Part shown: positions 37,801-46,668 of the stretch, in pieces
How the letters are laid out: every line of letters begins with the position of its first letter
Numbering within the stretch: the first letter of the stretch is position 1
Origin: Prunus persica
Lineage: Eukaryota > Streptophyta > Magnoliopsida > Rosales > Rosaceae
Length of the DNA: 64,000 bases
Reading direction: 5' to 3'
NCBI RefSeq assembly: GCF_000346465.2
Contig: NC_034016.1
Location: 18,649,548 to 18,713,547, forward strand
The notes under the pieces: generated by a model
What the model saw: the letters and a program-made list of their open reading frames with translations, nothing else
Told to the model about the DNA's origin: nothing
The model's database searches: none
Made by a program: the position numbers and the translations under genes

Positions 37801-39830
37801 TGTTTTGTGAGGCCACCATCTCCAAGTGTCCAACGCCACTTTTGTCATTTTGGGTAAGGCCAAATGCCCAGAGACACTTGGGCAGCTTTGCTGTCATTCA
37901 TTTCCACCACCCAAAAAATTATACAGGAGGAATGTTACAGTAATCGTCGACTCGCGTGGATTTATCCGGAGGATTAATGTATTGTGAGTTGCATATGCAT
38001 CAATTGACAACATCAACTCACGGTCGTAGCCGTTTGCACTTCTCAACTACAAACGTGTTCAAAGTCTTTGATAAACAGATGTGGAAGAATGGCAGATATG
38101 CAAATGCATTACTGTCAGATAAGTCCAATTAAGCTTTACTTCTTATGGAAGGACTGTGCAGAGATTGGCTTTAGATTCATGAGGGCCTTCTTCCGATATT
38201 TATACTTCACAAACAATCCTGATTTAAATTAGTAGAAAATACCAAAAGAAAAAGGGTCCAAACAAAATGGGAGCTGATAATTACCAAGGCCCAACAAAAT
38301 CGGAACTAATAATACCAAGGCCCTAAACCAAAAGAGCCCAAGTTGCATTTGGGTCACTGCAAGTGATTCATCAAAAATTAGGGTTAATCGTTTTATTAGT
38401 TCCTAAACTTAGACCGAATTTGTAAGACCATTTGTCCTAATGAAAGTGAAGTTAAAGGACCACGAAAATGATTTTGAAAATTGAGGGACTCAAATGCAAA
38501 TCGGGTCAAAGTTCAAGGACTAATAAAACGATTAATACAATCAATATCTAAACTACAAAGAGATGATAGTTTTCACACACACACTACCAAGGTGACATAT
38601 GGTTTGAACATGAGACTATTGATATGCAAGTCAATGTCATTTTCCACCAGCTCAGACCCAATTGGCTCTTCATAATGTCTAATTATACTTTTAAGAATTG
38701 GTCAAACGACCTAACCCAATTTGAATATATATTACATGATTTTGGGATATGAAAACAACATGTCTGCCGTCCCCTAGACGCAAAAGTTCAGCCAGTTTGG
38801 AGATACACATCCAAAAACCCATATATAAAATAACACAAACACCAACATATCTCTTTCCAAATTAAATTTCACATACATTGTGGGGCTAGCATAAGCATGT
38901 TTGTTAGAGTAGACAATTTGACATTGATGGTCTGATGGGAGAAGTTGTATTTTAGTCTTTAGAATAATATAGTCTCCATGTGGTGGTTTGGACTTGGAAT
39001 CTTGGAAGCTCCAAGTGAGGCCCCCATATCCAGAAGGCATTTGTGGACTAAAAGCTCAACAAACAGACCTTTCAGTGAGAGGGCCCTAAGGCAAGGGGAG
39101 CCCTAAGTCTCATTCTCAAACATTCATAAACAGTGTGTGTGATGTGTGTGAGTGAGGCCCTGAGGATCTGAGATTTGAAATTTTGGTGAATGTGGGCTTC
39201 TTATATAATCCAAGCCATCCATGTTACCACTCAAAGCAACTCAAAAATAATTGCTACATCAACATTTCAAGCAGAAGGGAATTTAAGTAGATAGAAATTG
39301 GTTAGGCTTGCAGGGAGACAGAAAGAAAAAAAAAAGCATTATTGTGAGGTTTTAGAGGAATAAATAATCCAACTCAATCCCAATTACTAAATCTATTAGC
39401 TAAATTGAAGTGAGAGCCAGAGAAAGAAAGGAATTAATGTTGGATGCAAAGAACATGTATCATAAGACTAATGTGGGGAATTATTTCATTTCCTTAAGAG
39501 GAACAAGAAAAAGAAAACTGAGGTGTAGTTAGCAACCACAGTTGGGAATTACTTTACTGTTTTTGAGAAAAAATTGAAAACTTGTTGTCACCTTTACCTT
39601 TGTATGTTATTGAAGATTCTCTTGTCAGTTAGATGTCACTCATCAAGTCATCATGGTGCCCAGTTCTTTCTTCTAATCAATGCATGCTAGGCATCAATTT
39701 CAATGCTTGTATTGTATTTCACTTTGTTGCTGTCATGCAAGCATTTATGTTTTAGAAAGAGTGGTTGAAGAGCTTGAACCAAGTCATGAGCCATTCCATT
39801 TTTGTCTTTCTCCTCCTTGACTTCATGGGG
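34826..39830. other. 5-kb gene-poor spacer upstream of PUB9
   Basis: No protein gene is supported. Sub-features: a comparatively GC-rich island at about 35920-36300 with CACGTGTC and many unique-looking 8-10-mers, a second such island at about 37690-37920 with TTACACGTGTCC, a SINE-like copy at 37475-37595 (GTAGATTAGTGGTTT, GATTCGAACTT, GTTGTGTTGTGTGTAAG), and a 151-bp MITE at 38384-38534. A TATATAA motif at about 39201-39207 could serve the hairpin RNA downstream. Confidence 0.4.
38384..38534. mobile_element. 151-bp MITE with perfect 17-bp terminal inverted repeats
   Basis: The left end TTAATCGTTTTATTAGT and right end ACTAATAAAACGATTAA are exact reverse complements over 17 bases. Similarity continues imperfectly inward (CCTAAACTTAGACCGAATTT versus AAATCGGGTCAAAGTTCAAGG). 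No coding capacity. The size, AT content and perfect ends indicate a relatively young MITE or foldback element; no clear target duplication was identified. Confidence 0.75.
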
Positions 39831-39833
39831 AAA

Positions 39834-39945
39834 TTGCAGAAATGGGTGCTCCTTGCAGCCCAAAACAGAACAGCGCGGCTATGAGATGATGAGATGCACT
39901 TGCTCTATGTTTTGGACTGAAGGGAGCTCTCAGTTCTTCTGTTTT
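39834..39945 (+). ncRNA. miR319/miR159-type microRNA hairpin (candidate MIR gene)
   Basis: The 3' arm at 39910-39930 contains TTGGACTGAAGGGAGCTC, the shared core of plant miR319 (and, with one change, miR159). The 5' arm 39844-39867 pairs with 39908-39931: of 24 positions I count 19 Watson-Crick pairs, 2 G-U pairs and 3 mismatches, giving a clean miRNA/miRNA* duplex. Pairing continues outward less regularly (GCAGAA with TTCTGT). The loop is only about 40 bases. Known MIR319/MIR159 precursors are unusually long (about 180 bases, with a second conserved duplex), so this compact precursor is atypical. miR319 targets TCP genes and miR159 targets GAMYB genes. The hairpin is convergent with the VOC gene, whose stop is about 350 bases away. 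Expression cannot be judged from sequence. Confidence 0.7.
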
Positions 39946-40297
39946 TTCATTTAAGCAGATGTCCTCATCATCCTGTGATGTGGTGGGTAAGTTTCATTTT
40001 ACTGCCAGCTTATATATTATCTGTTTATGCCTCATGTTTTTGGTTTCCCTTGCTCTTATAGGTAAGATCATTTTCATATTTGGTTACTCAATCAAGACAG
40101 CTAGAAAAGTTAAAACAGACAAGATTTCAGGCGCTATCAACTAAAAATTAAAAAACTAGATAAGTTTTCAAGTTGGTTAATCAAATTTTCACATGTAATG
40201 ATCCGCACCTTACAATTTATGAACAAGGAAGGTAATCTACCTTGATGTGTATAGAAGGGAGGCATGCCATCTGCTGCTGCTGCTGTTGTTGTTGTTT
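39946..40297. other. Short convergent spacer
   Basis: Holds the 3' UTR of the VOC gene. A 61-codon frame at 39959-40144 has no recognisable feature. CTGCTGCTGCTGTTGTTGTTG near 40270 is a small trinucleotide repeat. Confidence 0.35.
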
Positions 40298-40593
40298 CTA
40301 GGCATTGCAGGGCCTGACTGGCTCTCCCGTGAGGGGTATTACGGGAAGGTTATCACAATTACAGATCTCAATCATAGTGGCATCAGGGTCGTGGAAGAAA
40401 AGCTGATCAACGTAGATTCCACCCTTCTCCACCCTGCGCTTCACGTACTCTATCTCCATCTCCTTCAAATTTTTCTCCACTGTGACCATGCTCTCACACT
40501 AAAAACAATTCAAATGTATTTCTAGTCATTTTCACATCACAAATATATTGTACACACGTAGAAGCTATATATATACAGAAATTATCCTATACG

Positions 40594-40634
<41 letters not shown>

Positions 40635-41069
40635 CATACAAGAAATGAATAAAAGAGCTAGAGAGAGAGAGACCTGGAAAGAAATGTGGTTATCCTTGGG
40701 TTTAATCTGGGTGATCTTCTTGGGCATTTTATCAGGGTCTTCAGATTGGAGAAGATGTATGCCAATGCCATAATTGAATAGCCTATGATTCAAATGTCAC
40801 AGAATTAACCAAAAACCAAATTAATACCCAATATTTATAATGTTTCAAAAACAGAGGAAACCAATTCAATAAAAATGAAGGGTGGTTGTTGTTGGTTTTC
40901 CAAGTTTTTAAGAATTATACCATGCACCAATAAAGTCAAAGGAGCCAGGCCTCCTAATGGGGAAGAACCCAAGAACACTCTGGTAGAAATCAAGGGATTT
41001 CTCAACTGATCTGCACACCAATGAGATGTGATTCAAGGACTTCAAATTCAGCATGCTTTCTTTCATCAT
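40298..41069 (-). CDS. Glyoxalase I-like (VOC superfamily) protein
   Basis: Three exons on the minus strand (41069-40921, 40782-40674, 40498-40298) give 152 residues. Blocks LKSLNHISLVCRSVEKSLDF, YQSVLGFFPIRRPGSFDFIG, LFNYGIGIHLLQSEDPDKMP, KDNHISFQCESM and YVDQLFFHDPDATMIEICNC are those of plant lactoylglutathione lyase-like single-VOC proteins (relatives of At1g15380/At1g80160). The candidate metal ligands are the His of LNHISL, the His of GIGIHL, the His of DNHISF and the Glu of MIEICN. Many of these plant proteins are not proven glyoxalases, so the reaction is uncertain. Within the FFHDPDG motif the Gly is replaced by Ala. The start at 41069 (MMKESMLNLK) is preferred; an in-frame ATG at 41111 would add 14 residues. 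Intron 2 holds an (AT)n microsatellite at 40597-40630. Confidence 0.9.
40597..40630. repeat. (AT)n microsatellite in VOC intron 2
   Basis: About 17 TA units in uninterrupted tandem, between exons 2 and 3 of the VOC gene. Confidence 0.95.
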
Positions 41070-41404
41070 TTCATATTTCTCAACTTGGAAAATATTACGT
41101 GCAATAAGCAAATAGAGAGAACTGGATTGAAGGCTACAAATTAGGGTTTAAAATAACTAGAGTTGAGAGGAGAAAATGGCGGAATGTTGCATATATATAT
41201 GGCATGGGTTTTCTGTCCTTTTCTTCTCAGGTGACAGCCTGACAGGTCAGGTTTCAGATAGTGAGATATCTATTACACGTAGGTTCCACGTTACAGTTGG
41301 TGACTCCATTACTCGTTTCTTCCGCTGACACGTAAGGTCCTTCTGATTCTGAAGACCTTTTACTCCAACAAAGTTGCAGTTGCAGAGACGAGGAAACTTC
41401 TTAT

Positions 41405-42213
41405 CTAAGAAGCACGGATACGCTGGTTGAGGTGCGTATTCCGTATCCGATACGCTAGGGGATACGATACGCTGTGAATACGTGCGGATACGCGATGGAT
41501 ACGTATCCGAGTAAGCGAATACGGTCAACGACAAAAAGATACGCGTATCTGATATTACAGATACGAGTATCTGATGTTTAGGATACGCGTATCAGGAAAC
41601 GTCTCCACTTCTTCTTTCAGATCTTCCTTCTTCTTCTGCATCCAGCGGTGCCCCCGCTCATCAACTCTTCTTCTTCGTCCTTAAGAAGCCCAGATCTTCC
41701 TTTTTCTTGTTCATCCAGCGGCGCCCCTACTCATCAATTTCTTCTTCTTCATTCTTCATTGTCGGCGGCGTCGGGTTCTCTTCTCCATTTTCATTTTGTT
41801 TTCTCACGCGTGCTTCTCTGTTTCTTTGACAAAAGGATTTTGTTTTGTTCTTTTTAGGTCAAAGGATTTTGTTTGTTTAATATTCACAGTTTCACCCACA
41901 CCCCACGTGATGGCTGGTCTTATCGTTTTGACTAAAGGATTTTGTTTTGTTTGTCTTATTAAAAGTAATAATATTATAACCAAGACAAGTGGAAGTATGT
42001 TAAAAGTAATAATATCAAAAGTAATAATATTATCATTTTTATGTTATTTAAAATATGTTATAAATTATATATATTGTTATTTTTAAAATTATTATATATT
42101 ATTTAAATTGCCGTATCCACGACGTATCATATCCTAATTTTTAGAAATTTGTCGTATCCCCGTGTCGTGTCGTATCGTATCCCCGTATCCATATCCGTGT
42201 CCGTGCTTCTTAG
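41405..42213. mobile_element. hAT-like non-autonomous transposon with perfect 8-bp target duplication
   Basis: The element starts CTAAGAAGCACGGATAC and ends GTCCGTGCTTCTTAG, near-perfect inverted termini. It is flanked on both sides by the identical octamer CTTCTTAT (41397-41404 and 42214-42221). Both subterminal regions (about 41415-41605 and 42108-42205) are dense in the hexamer GATACG or its complement CGTATC, in inverted orientation at the two ends, the usual layout of transposase-binding subterminal repeats. The interior (41620-41800) is TTCTTC-rich with a duplicated CATCCAGCGGNGCCCC block; no transposase is encoded. An 8-bp duplication is the hallmark of hAT elements; the terminal sequence is not the common CAG-type, so the superfamily call is an inference. 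It lies ~340 bases upstream of the VOC gene. Confidence 0.82.
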
Positions 42214-42570
42214 CTTCTTATTAGCTGCAAAGTAATTGGTGCATTTTTCTTCTTCTTTTTCTTCCTCTCTTTATTTTGTATGTAATTTTACACAAACCCA
42301 GGTCAGACCAAATGTTGGCGAGAGTAAACACACACACACACACACTAATTAAAAGGGAAGATTAATATCCTTATTCACAGGTCAAACTGGTTTTAAGAAG
42401 GAAGAATCTAGAGCGACTGATAGACAATAAGCCCATCTCTGATTCTGAAGTAGCGTAGAGAATACAAGGCAGAGACCAAGTCATGGCCGAGTCTCTCGCT
42501 GTCTTCATTTGGAAAAGAAAAAAAAGGACACGACCCGCCCTGGCTCCCAGACTCGCTCAGTCCGCCTAGA
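42214..42570. other. Spacer after the hAT-like element
   Basis: Contains a (CA)n run at 42328-42346 and no recognisable gene. From about 42480 similarity to the 45780 region begins (CTGTCTTCATTTTGGAAAAG-type sequence). Confidence 0.35.
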
Positions 42571-42740
42571 TCCTCCCAGACCTCTTATCCGCCGCCTAGA
42601 TCTTCCCAAACCGCCTAGCAACCTCCTAGATTCTCCCAGACCGCCTAGCAGCCGCCTAGATCCACCCAGACCGCCTAGGGGCCGCCTAGATCCTCCCAGA
42701 CCGCCTAGGCGCCGCCTAGATCCGCCCAGACCCGCCTAAC
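42571..42740. repeat. GC-rich 30-bp minisatellite (CCGCCTAG family)
   Basis: About six tandem 30-base units of the form TCC-N-CCCAGA, CCGCCTAGGC, GCCGCCTAGA. In one forward frame it reads as repeats of the decapeptide RLDPPRPPR-like sequence, but the frame has no normal start context or downstream coding continuation. A shorter related array is at 45811-45897. GC content is far above the flanks. Confidence 0.85.
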
Positions 42741-42856
42741 TACGAGTTCGAATCTCTATCCGTGGCTACCATGGCGTCCAATTTAAGTATGTTTCTGATT
42801 TTGCAATTTTTTTTTGTTTGTTTAAATGGAAAAACGATTATCATAGAGTTTCTTCT

Positions 42857-43690
42857 AAGGATTTTAAGATTTTATAGCATCAGAGTTGTTATCTTAGTGG
42901 AGATTTCAATAGCTAAATGACATTTGATGGTTTTCATAGAGAAAGTCCAATCCAATCCAATCAACGCAGCAACCAAAACCAAAGAAAAAAAAAAATCGAA
43001 GCTTGAGTTGAGAGAGAGAGAGAGAGGCTCAAGAGTTTTTGAAGCTTGGTATTTAACAAGTACAGCCGTGCGGCTATAACTGTAAAATAATATATTTAAC
43101 GAGTATAGCCGGGCGGCTATACCTTTAAAATATTCGAATAAATAAATAGTACAGCCGCTCAGCTATACCTTTAAAATAATATATTTACTGCATACAGCCG
43201 GACGGCAGTACCTTTAAAATAATATATTTTATGAGAATCGCCGCGCGGCTATACATGTAAAATAATCGAATATATTTTAATAATATAGCCGAACAGCTAT
43301 ACTATTTAAATATACAATTTTGTCATATTATTTTAGGGTTTAGGGCTAAAATACCCCTTCAGCTAAATTGGGCTAGAGTTATTTCTTCAATTTTTTGATT
43401 TATACAAGCGATATTAGGGAATGAGAATTTAAATTCTTTTCGATACCTCCCATTCTAATGATTTCCGGCCATTAGCCCAGTGCACAAGAATAAAAAATGG
43501 ATTTTATTTATGAGAAATAATATCGGTTAAACCCATAAATCCAACAACAAAAATAGGGATCCAACAACATTTTGTGGATCAAAGAATGCTGAATTTCATA
43601 GTATAAAATTGCTTGTATAAGAATTTACTTTTGAAAATGTATCCATCGTAATTATGAACTGAACCCAATTACTACCTTTTTCTCGTTGCA
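42857..43690 (+). repeat. Direct repeat, copy A, containing palindromic array 1
   Basis: Copy A aligns in order with copy B (45897-46600): TTATAGCATCAGAGTTGTTA, GACATTTGATGGTTTTCATA, GAAGCTTGAGTTGAGAGAGA, the palindromic array, GGTTTAGGGCTAAA, TAGAGTTATTTCTTCAATT, TTCTAATGATTTCC, AATAGGGATCCA and ATTTCATAGTATAAAATTGC. The copies are in the same orientation and clearly diverged (many small indels). They flank about 2.2 kb that includes a helicase gene fragment. No long-terminal-repeat hallmarks (TG...CA ends, primer site) are visible. Confidence 0.8.
43061..43302. repeat. Palindromic GCCG-NN-CGGC array 1 (six units)
   Basis: Six units spaced 42-48 bases apart share the core TATAGCCGNNCGGCTATA, with variants (GCCGTGCGGC, GCCGGGCGGC, GCCGCTCAGC, GCCGGACGGC, GCCGCGCGGC, GCCGAACAGC). 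Each core is a short inverted repeat embedded in an AT-rich spacer of the form CCTTTAAAATAATATATTTA. Several degenerate units change CGGC to CAGC, as expected from loss of methylated CpG. Confidence 0.85.
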
Positions 43691-44392
43691 CTTGACAACC
43701 CTGCTCTTGTGGTTTGAGATACATCAATATATTCTCTGCATATAAAAAATTGGATACAAAACATTCTAATGAGACAACGAATAGAAGAGTTTTGAAATAA
43801 ATTGAAGTTATCAGAGGTCATATGACATTGATATATATACGAACTATTCTAAATGAGATTTCAAACAACATTTTAGATGAGTAGAAGCATCTCATTCTTA
43901 CATATACCATATCCACGTGCACATGAAATTCCCAATGTTAAGATGGGAGAAAAGTGCAATACCTCTATTGTATCCTGCAAGCATAGGAGATCCAACCTTT
44001 CACGAGGACGCTGGTTTGATGAAGAGGCAAGCTGCATCCAATCATACATTAATACCGGCAATCACATCCCCCAATATACTCAATTTTAACCCAGAAGCTG
44101 AAGGTTTGAGTCCTGCTGAAATGGCCCTATATTTTTTTAGGGTAATGTACTGTGGAAAGGAAAAACACAAAAGAAGAGCTTCTCTTGGAGGAGAAAGGAA
44201 AAAAAACAAAACAAGATAAATAATACAGGAAAGAGGCATGGACTAACAACATTCAAGGGTGCTCAGCATCCCCGATTAACATCTCTAACTAATCAACTGA
44301 TAAGCTAGCTGTAGAATGTAATAATATAAACAAGGCAGAATGCCCAATTCACACTACTAAGAAGTCAGAATTGTAACTACTAAGAAGAATAC
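43691..44392. other. Interior of the direct-repeat-flanked block, unassigned
   Basis: No recognised gene. The + strand segment 43917-44130 has an open frame that looks weakly coding (PTFHEDAGLMKRQAASNHT, NILNFNPEAEGLSPAEMALY), as if from another captured exon, but I cannot name the family. It is followed by AT-rich sequence. Confidence 0.3.
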
Positions 44393-44719
44393 CTGCACGA
44401 CCATTTGCAGAAGATGCATGCAAGTAATTGAGCTTCAAATCCACCCACTATTAGCACATATATGATATCTATCATGGCCTGGATGATTCGCATACTTTGA
44501 GTCAATTCTGTGACGTAATCACTGATTGGTAATTCTAACTGCGAGAAATGTGCCTGAATGCAGAATTCATGCATGGTAAGAGAATAAGACGATGAGAGAA
44601 CTAAAAAGCAAAACGACATGAAGTTTTTATTCGAAAAACATATAGTTGAAGACAACTCTGACCTGAAATAGCAGATTGGCTTTGACATGTGGATCATCTA
44701 AGCGGTCCTTATCCACTTT
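44393..44719 (-). pseudogene. Fragment of a DExH14/ASCC3-type RNA helicase gene
   Basis: Two consecutive exon remnants on the minus strand. The first (44719-44663) reads KVDKDRLDDPHVKANLLFQ and ends at a GT donor. The second (44553-44393) starts after an AG acceptor with AHFSQLELPISDYVTE and continues RIIQAMIDI, then in a shifted frame CANSGW, a stop, and SSITCMHLLQMVVQ before a GT donor. These are the Sec63-domain residues of the plant Ski2-like helicase DExH14 (ASCC3 relative, At5g61140 as I recall). Lesions are a loss of about four residues before RIIQ, a frameshift after IDI and an in-frame stop (TGA after CANSGWI). The rest of a ~2,000-residue protein is absent. Retained introns show a DNA-level copy, not a retrocopy. 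It lies between the two direct repeats and may have been captured by the surrounding element. Confidence 0.85.
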
Positions 44720-45810
44720 ATATCAAACTCAGGTTCAGTATTGTCCAAGCCATGGTAAGCTGGATTAAACATCTGTAGAAAACTACGCTCATGTAAGATT
44801 TTGTACAGGCTCAATAAATCAAATACCAAGGGGACAAAATAATAAAAACCAAAGGCTTTTAACTTGTGTCTTCACCACATTTAAGTACAAGAGGATCATT
44901 GTCACAGCAGCAATGCAAATGATGGGCGTTCTGAACTTTAGCAGCAAAAAAAAAAGATAGGACTGCAAGACTTCATCCATTGACTTTATTAGATTTTCTG
45001 ATATTCAAAACCCCAAACAACCTGATTCCCATCTTTCTTGTAGAATCTGAACAACTGTTGATTATAAAGGGAGAAAAGCATGTAATGTGATTCACATATT
45101 TCTTTCTTTCCATTTTTTATTCTATATGGTTATGTGTGACCAAAATCATCATCTGCAACATATCAGTGATTGATATTGGAAAATCAACATATTCTGTTCC
45201 CTGCAAGAGAATCAACACTTACGTAAATTTGTCCTGAAGAACAGCTGCTGCAATATACTCCTACTAGAAACCTTTGTAAATATAGGAACCAAATGAAAAA
45301 GATACTGCACAAATTTTGCCTTACCTGAATAATGACAAGATGATGACCTGGAAGGTTTACACCTTATGCCAATGTGCTGTTACAAACCAATACCTATAAT
45401 TTAATACATATGCCTAATCAGTATATAAAGTAAGAAAATGATCTTGTTATATTCTCTTTTCCTAATGTGTTTTTCAGGAAAGACTCATGCTTACTGAGGT
45501 AAAACAGAAATGCCTGAATCTTGTTCCTCAACTCATTCTGGCATACTCAGAAACTGCGTTGGATGTTCATCTGACGTTGCTAACTTCAATAACAGAAAAG
45601 CACAAAAAAAATCGACTCATCGCAGCAGCCGAAACCGAAGAAAAAAAATCCAAGCTTGAGTTGAGAGAGAGGCTCAAGACCAAGTATTTGAATTTTGAAG
45701 ATTGGACTGCGAGTGCAAGCTTCGTGTTCGTTTCTCTGTCTCTTCATTTCACTCGCACACCACATTCCTCTGCGAGTGCAAGCTTCGTCTGTCTTCATTT
45801 TGGAAAAGCC
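44720..45810. other. Interior of the accessory block, right part
   Basis: No gene is recognised. A frame at 45487-45822 (+) runs into the minisatellite and lacks domains. A segment at about 45597-45690 (GCAGCAGCCGAAACCGAAGA, CAAGCTTGAGTTGAGAGAGA) duplicates the motif found in copies A and B, so the repeat family is present at least three times here. Confidence 0.35.
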
Positions 45811-45897
45811 CAGGCCGCCTAGGCGCCGCCTAGACCAGCCCAGGCCGCCTAGATCCGCCTAGGCGCCGCTTAGATCCGCCCATGCCGCCTAACTCCC
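45811..45897. repeat. GC-rich CCGCCTAG minisatellite, short array
   Basis: Roughly four partial units of the 42571 family (CAGGCCGCCTAGGCGCCGCC, CCTAGATCCGCCTAGGCGCC) directly preceding direct repeat copy B, just as the longer array precedes copy A. Confidence 0.8.
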
Positions 45898-46600
45898 TTA
45901 TAGCATCAAAGTTGTTATCTTAGTGAAGATTTCAATAACTGAATGACATTTGATGGTTTTCATAGAGAAAGTCCAATCAATGCAGCAGCCGAAACGAAAG
46001 AAAAAATTTCGAAGCTTGAGTTGAGAGAGAGAAAGAGGCTGAAGACAGAGTGTTTGAAGCTTGGAAGCGCTTATAGAGAAGCAAAATGGCTGTGACTGCA
46101 AGCGCAAGCTTCATGTTGATTTCGAATATATTTAAAGAGTACAGCCGAGCGGCTATACCTTTAAAATAATATATTTAACCAGTATAGCCGTGCGGCTATA
46201 CTTTTTAAATATACAATATTTTCATGTTATTTTATGGTTTAGGGCTAAATACCACTTTAGCTAATTAGGATAGAGTTATTTCTTCAATTATTTTGTTCAT
46301 ACCTATGATATTGGGGAATCAGAATTTAAATTCTTTAAGATACCTCCTTCCATTCTAATGATTTCCAACTATTAGCCTATTAGGCAAGAATAAAAAATGA
46401 ATTTTTATTTATGAGAAATACGTGGTAAACCCATAAATATAACAACAAAAAATAGGGATCCACTAACATTTTGGGGATAAAAGAGTCTTGAATTTCATAG
46501 TATAAAATTGCTTGTGCAAGAATTTATTTTCTAAAATGTATCCATTGTAATTATAAAATAAACACAATGACAGCTTTTTTTCTCATTGCCCTTGATTAAA
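45897..46600 (+). repeat. Direct repeat, copy B
   Basis: Same order of blocks as copy A, but with only two palindromic units (46141-46200) in place of six. The array has therefore expanded or contracted since the duplication. Confidence 0.8.
46141..46200. repeat. Palindromic array 2 (two units)
   Basis: ACAGCCGAGCGGCTATA and TATAGCCGTGCGGCTATA, 43 bases apart, separated by the usual CCTTTAAAATAATATATTTA spacer, inside direct repeat copy B. Confidence 0.85.
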
Positions 46601-46668
46601 ATAATAATTAAAATATAATTACTAATTAAAGTAACAAAAGGCTATAACTAAAAAACAATTTTGTGCAG

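Noticed and set aside
39834..39945. Hairpin as an ordinary long MIR319/MIR159 precursor
   Set aside because: I looked upstream to about 39200 for a distal star arm and second duplex and found none; the only good complement is the near arm at 39844-39867.
42509..42739. Pro/Arg-rich 76-residue protein
   Set aside because: It is the translation of a 30-bp minisatellite; no domain, no supporting context.
43917..44130. Naming the weakly coding segment as a second captured gene
   Set aside because: The frame looks partly protein-like but I could not assign a family, so no function is claimed.
42857..46600. LTR retrotransposon with copies A and B as LTRs
   Set aside because: No TG...CA termini, primer-binding site, polypurine tract or gag/pol homology between the copies, and each copy carries internal tandem arrays.
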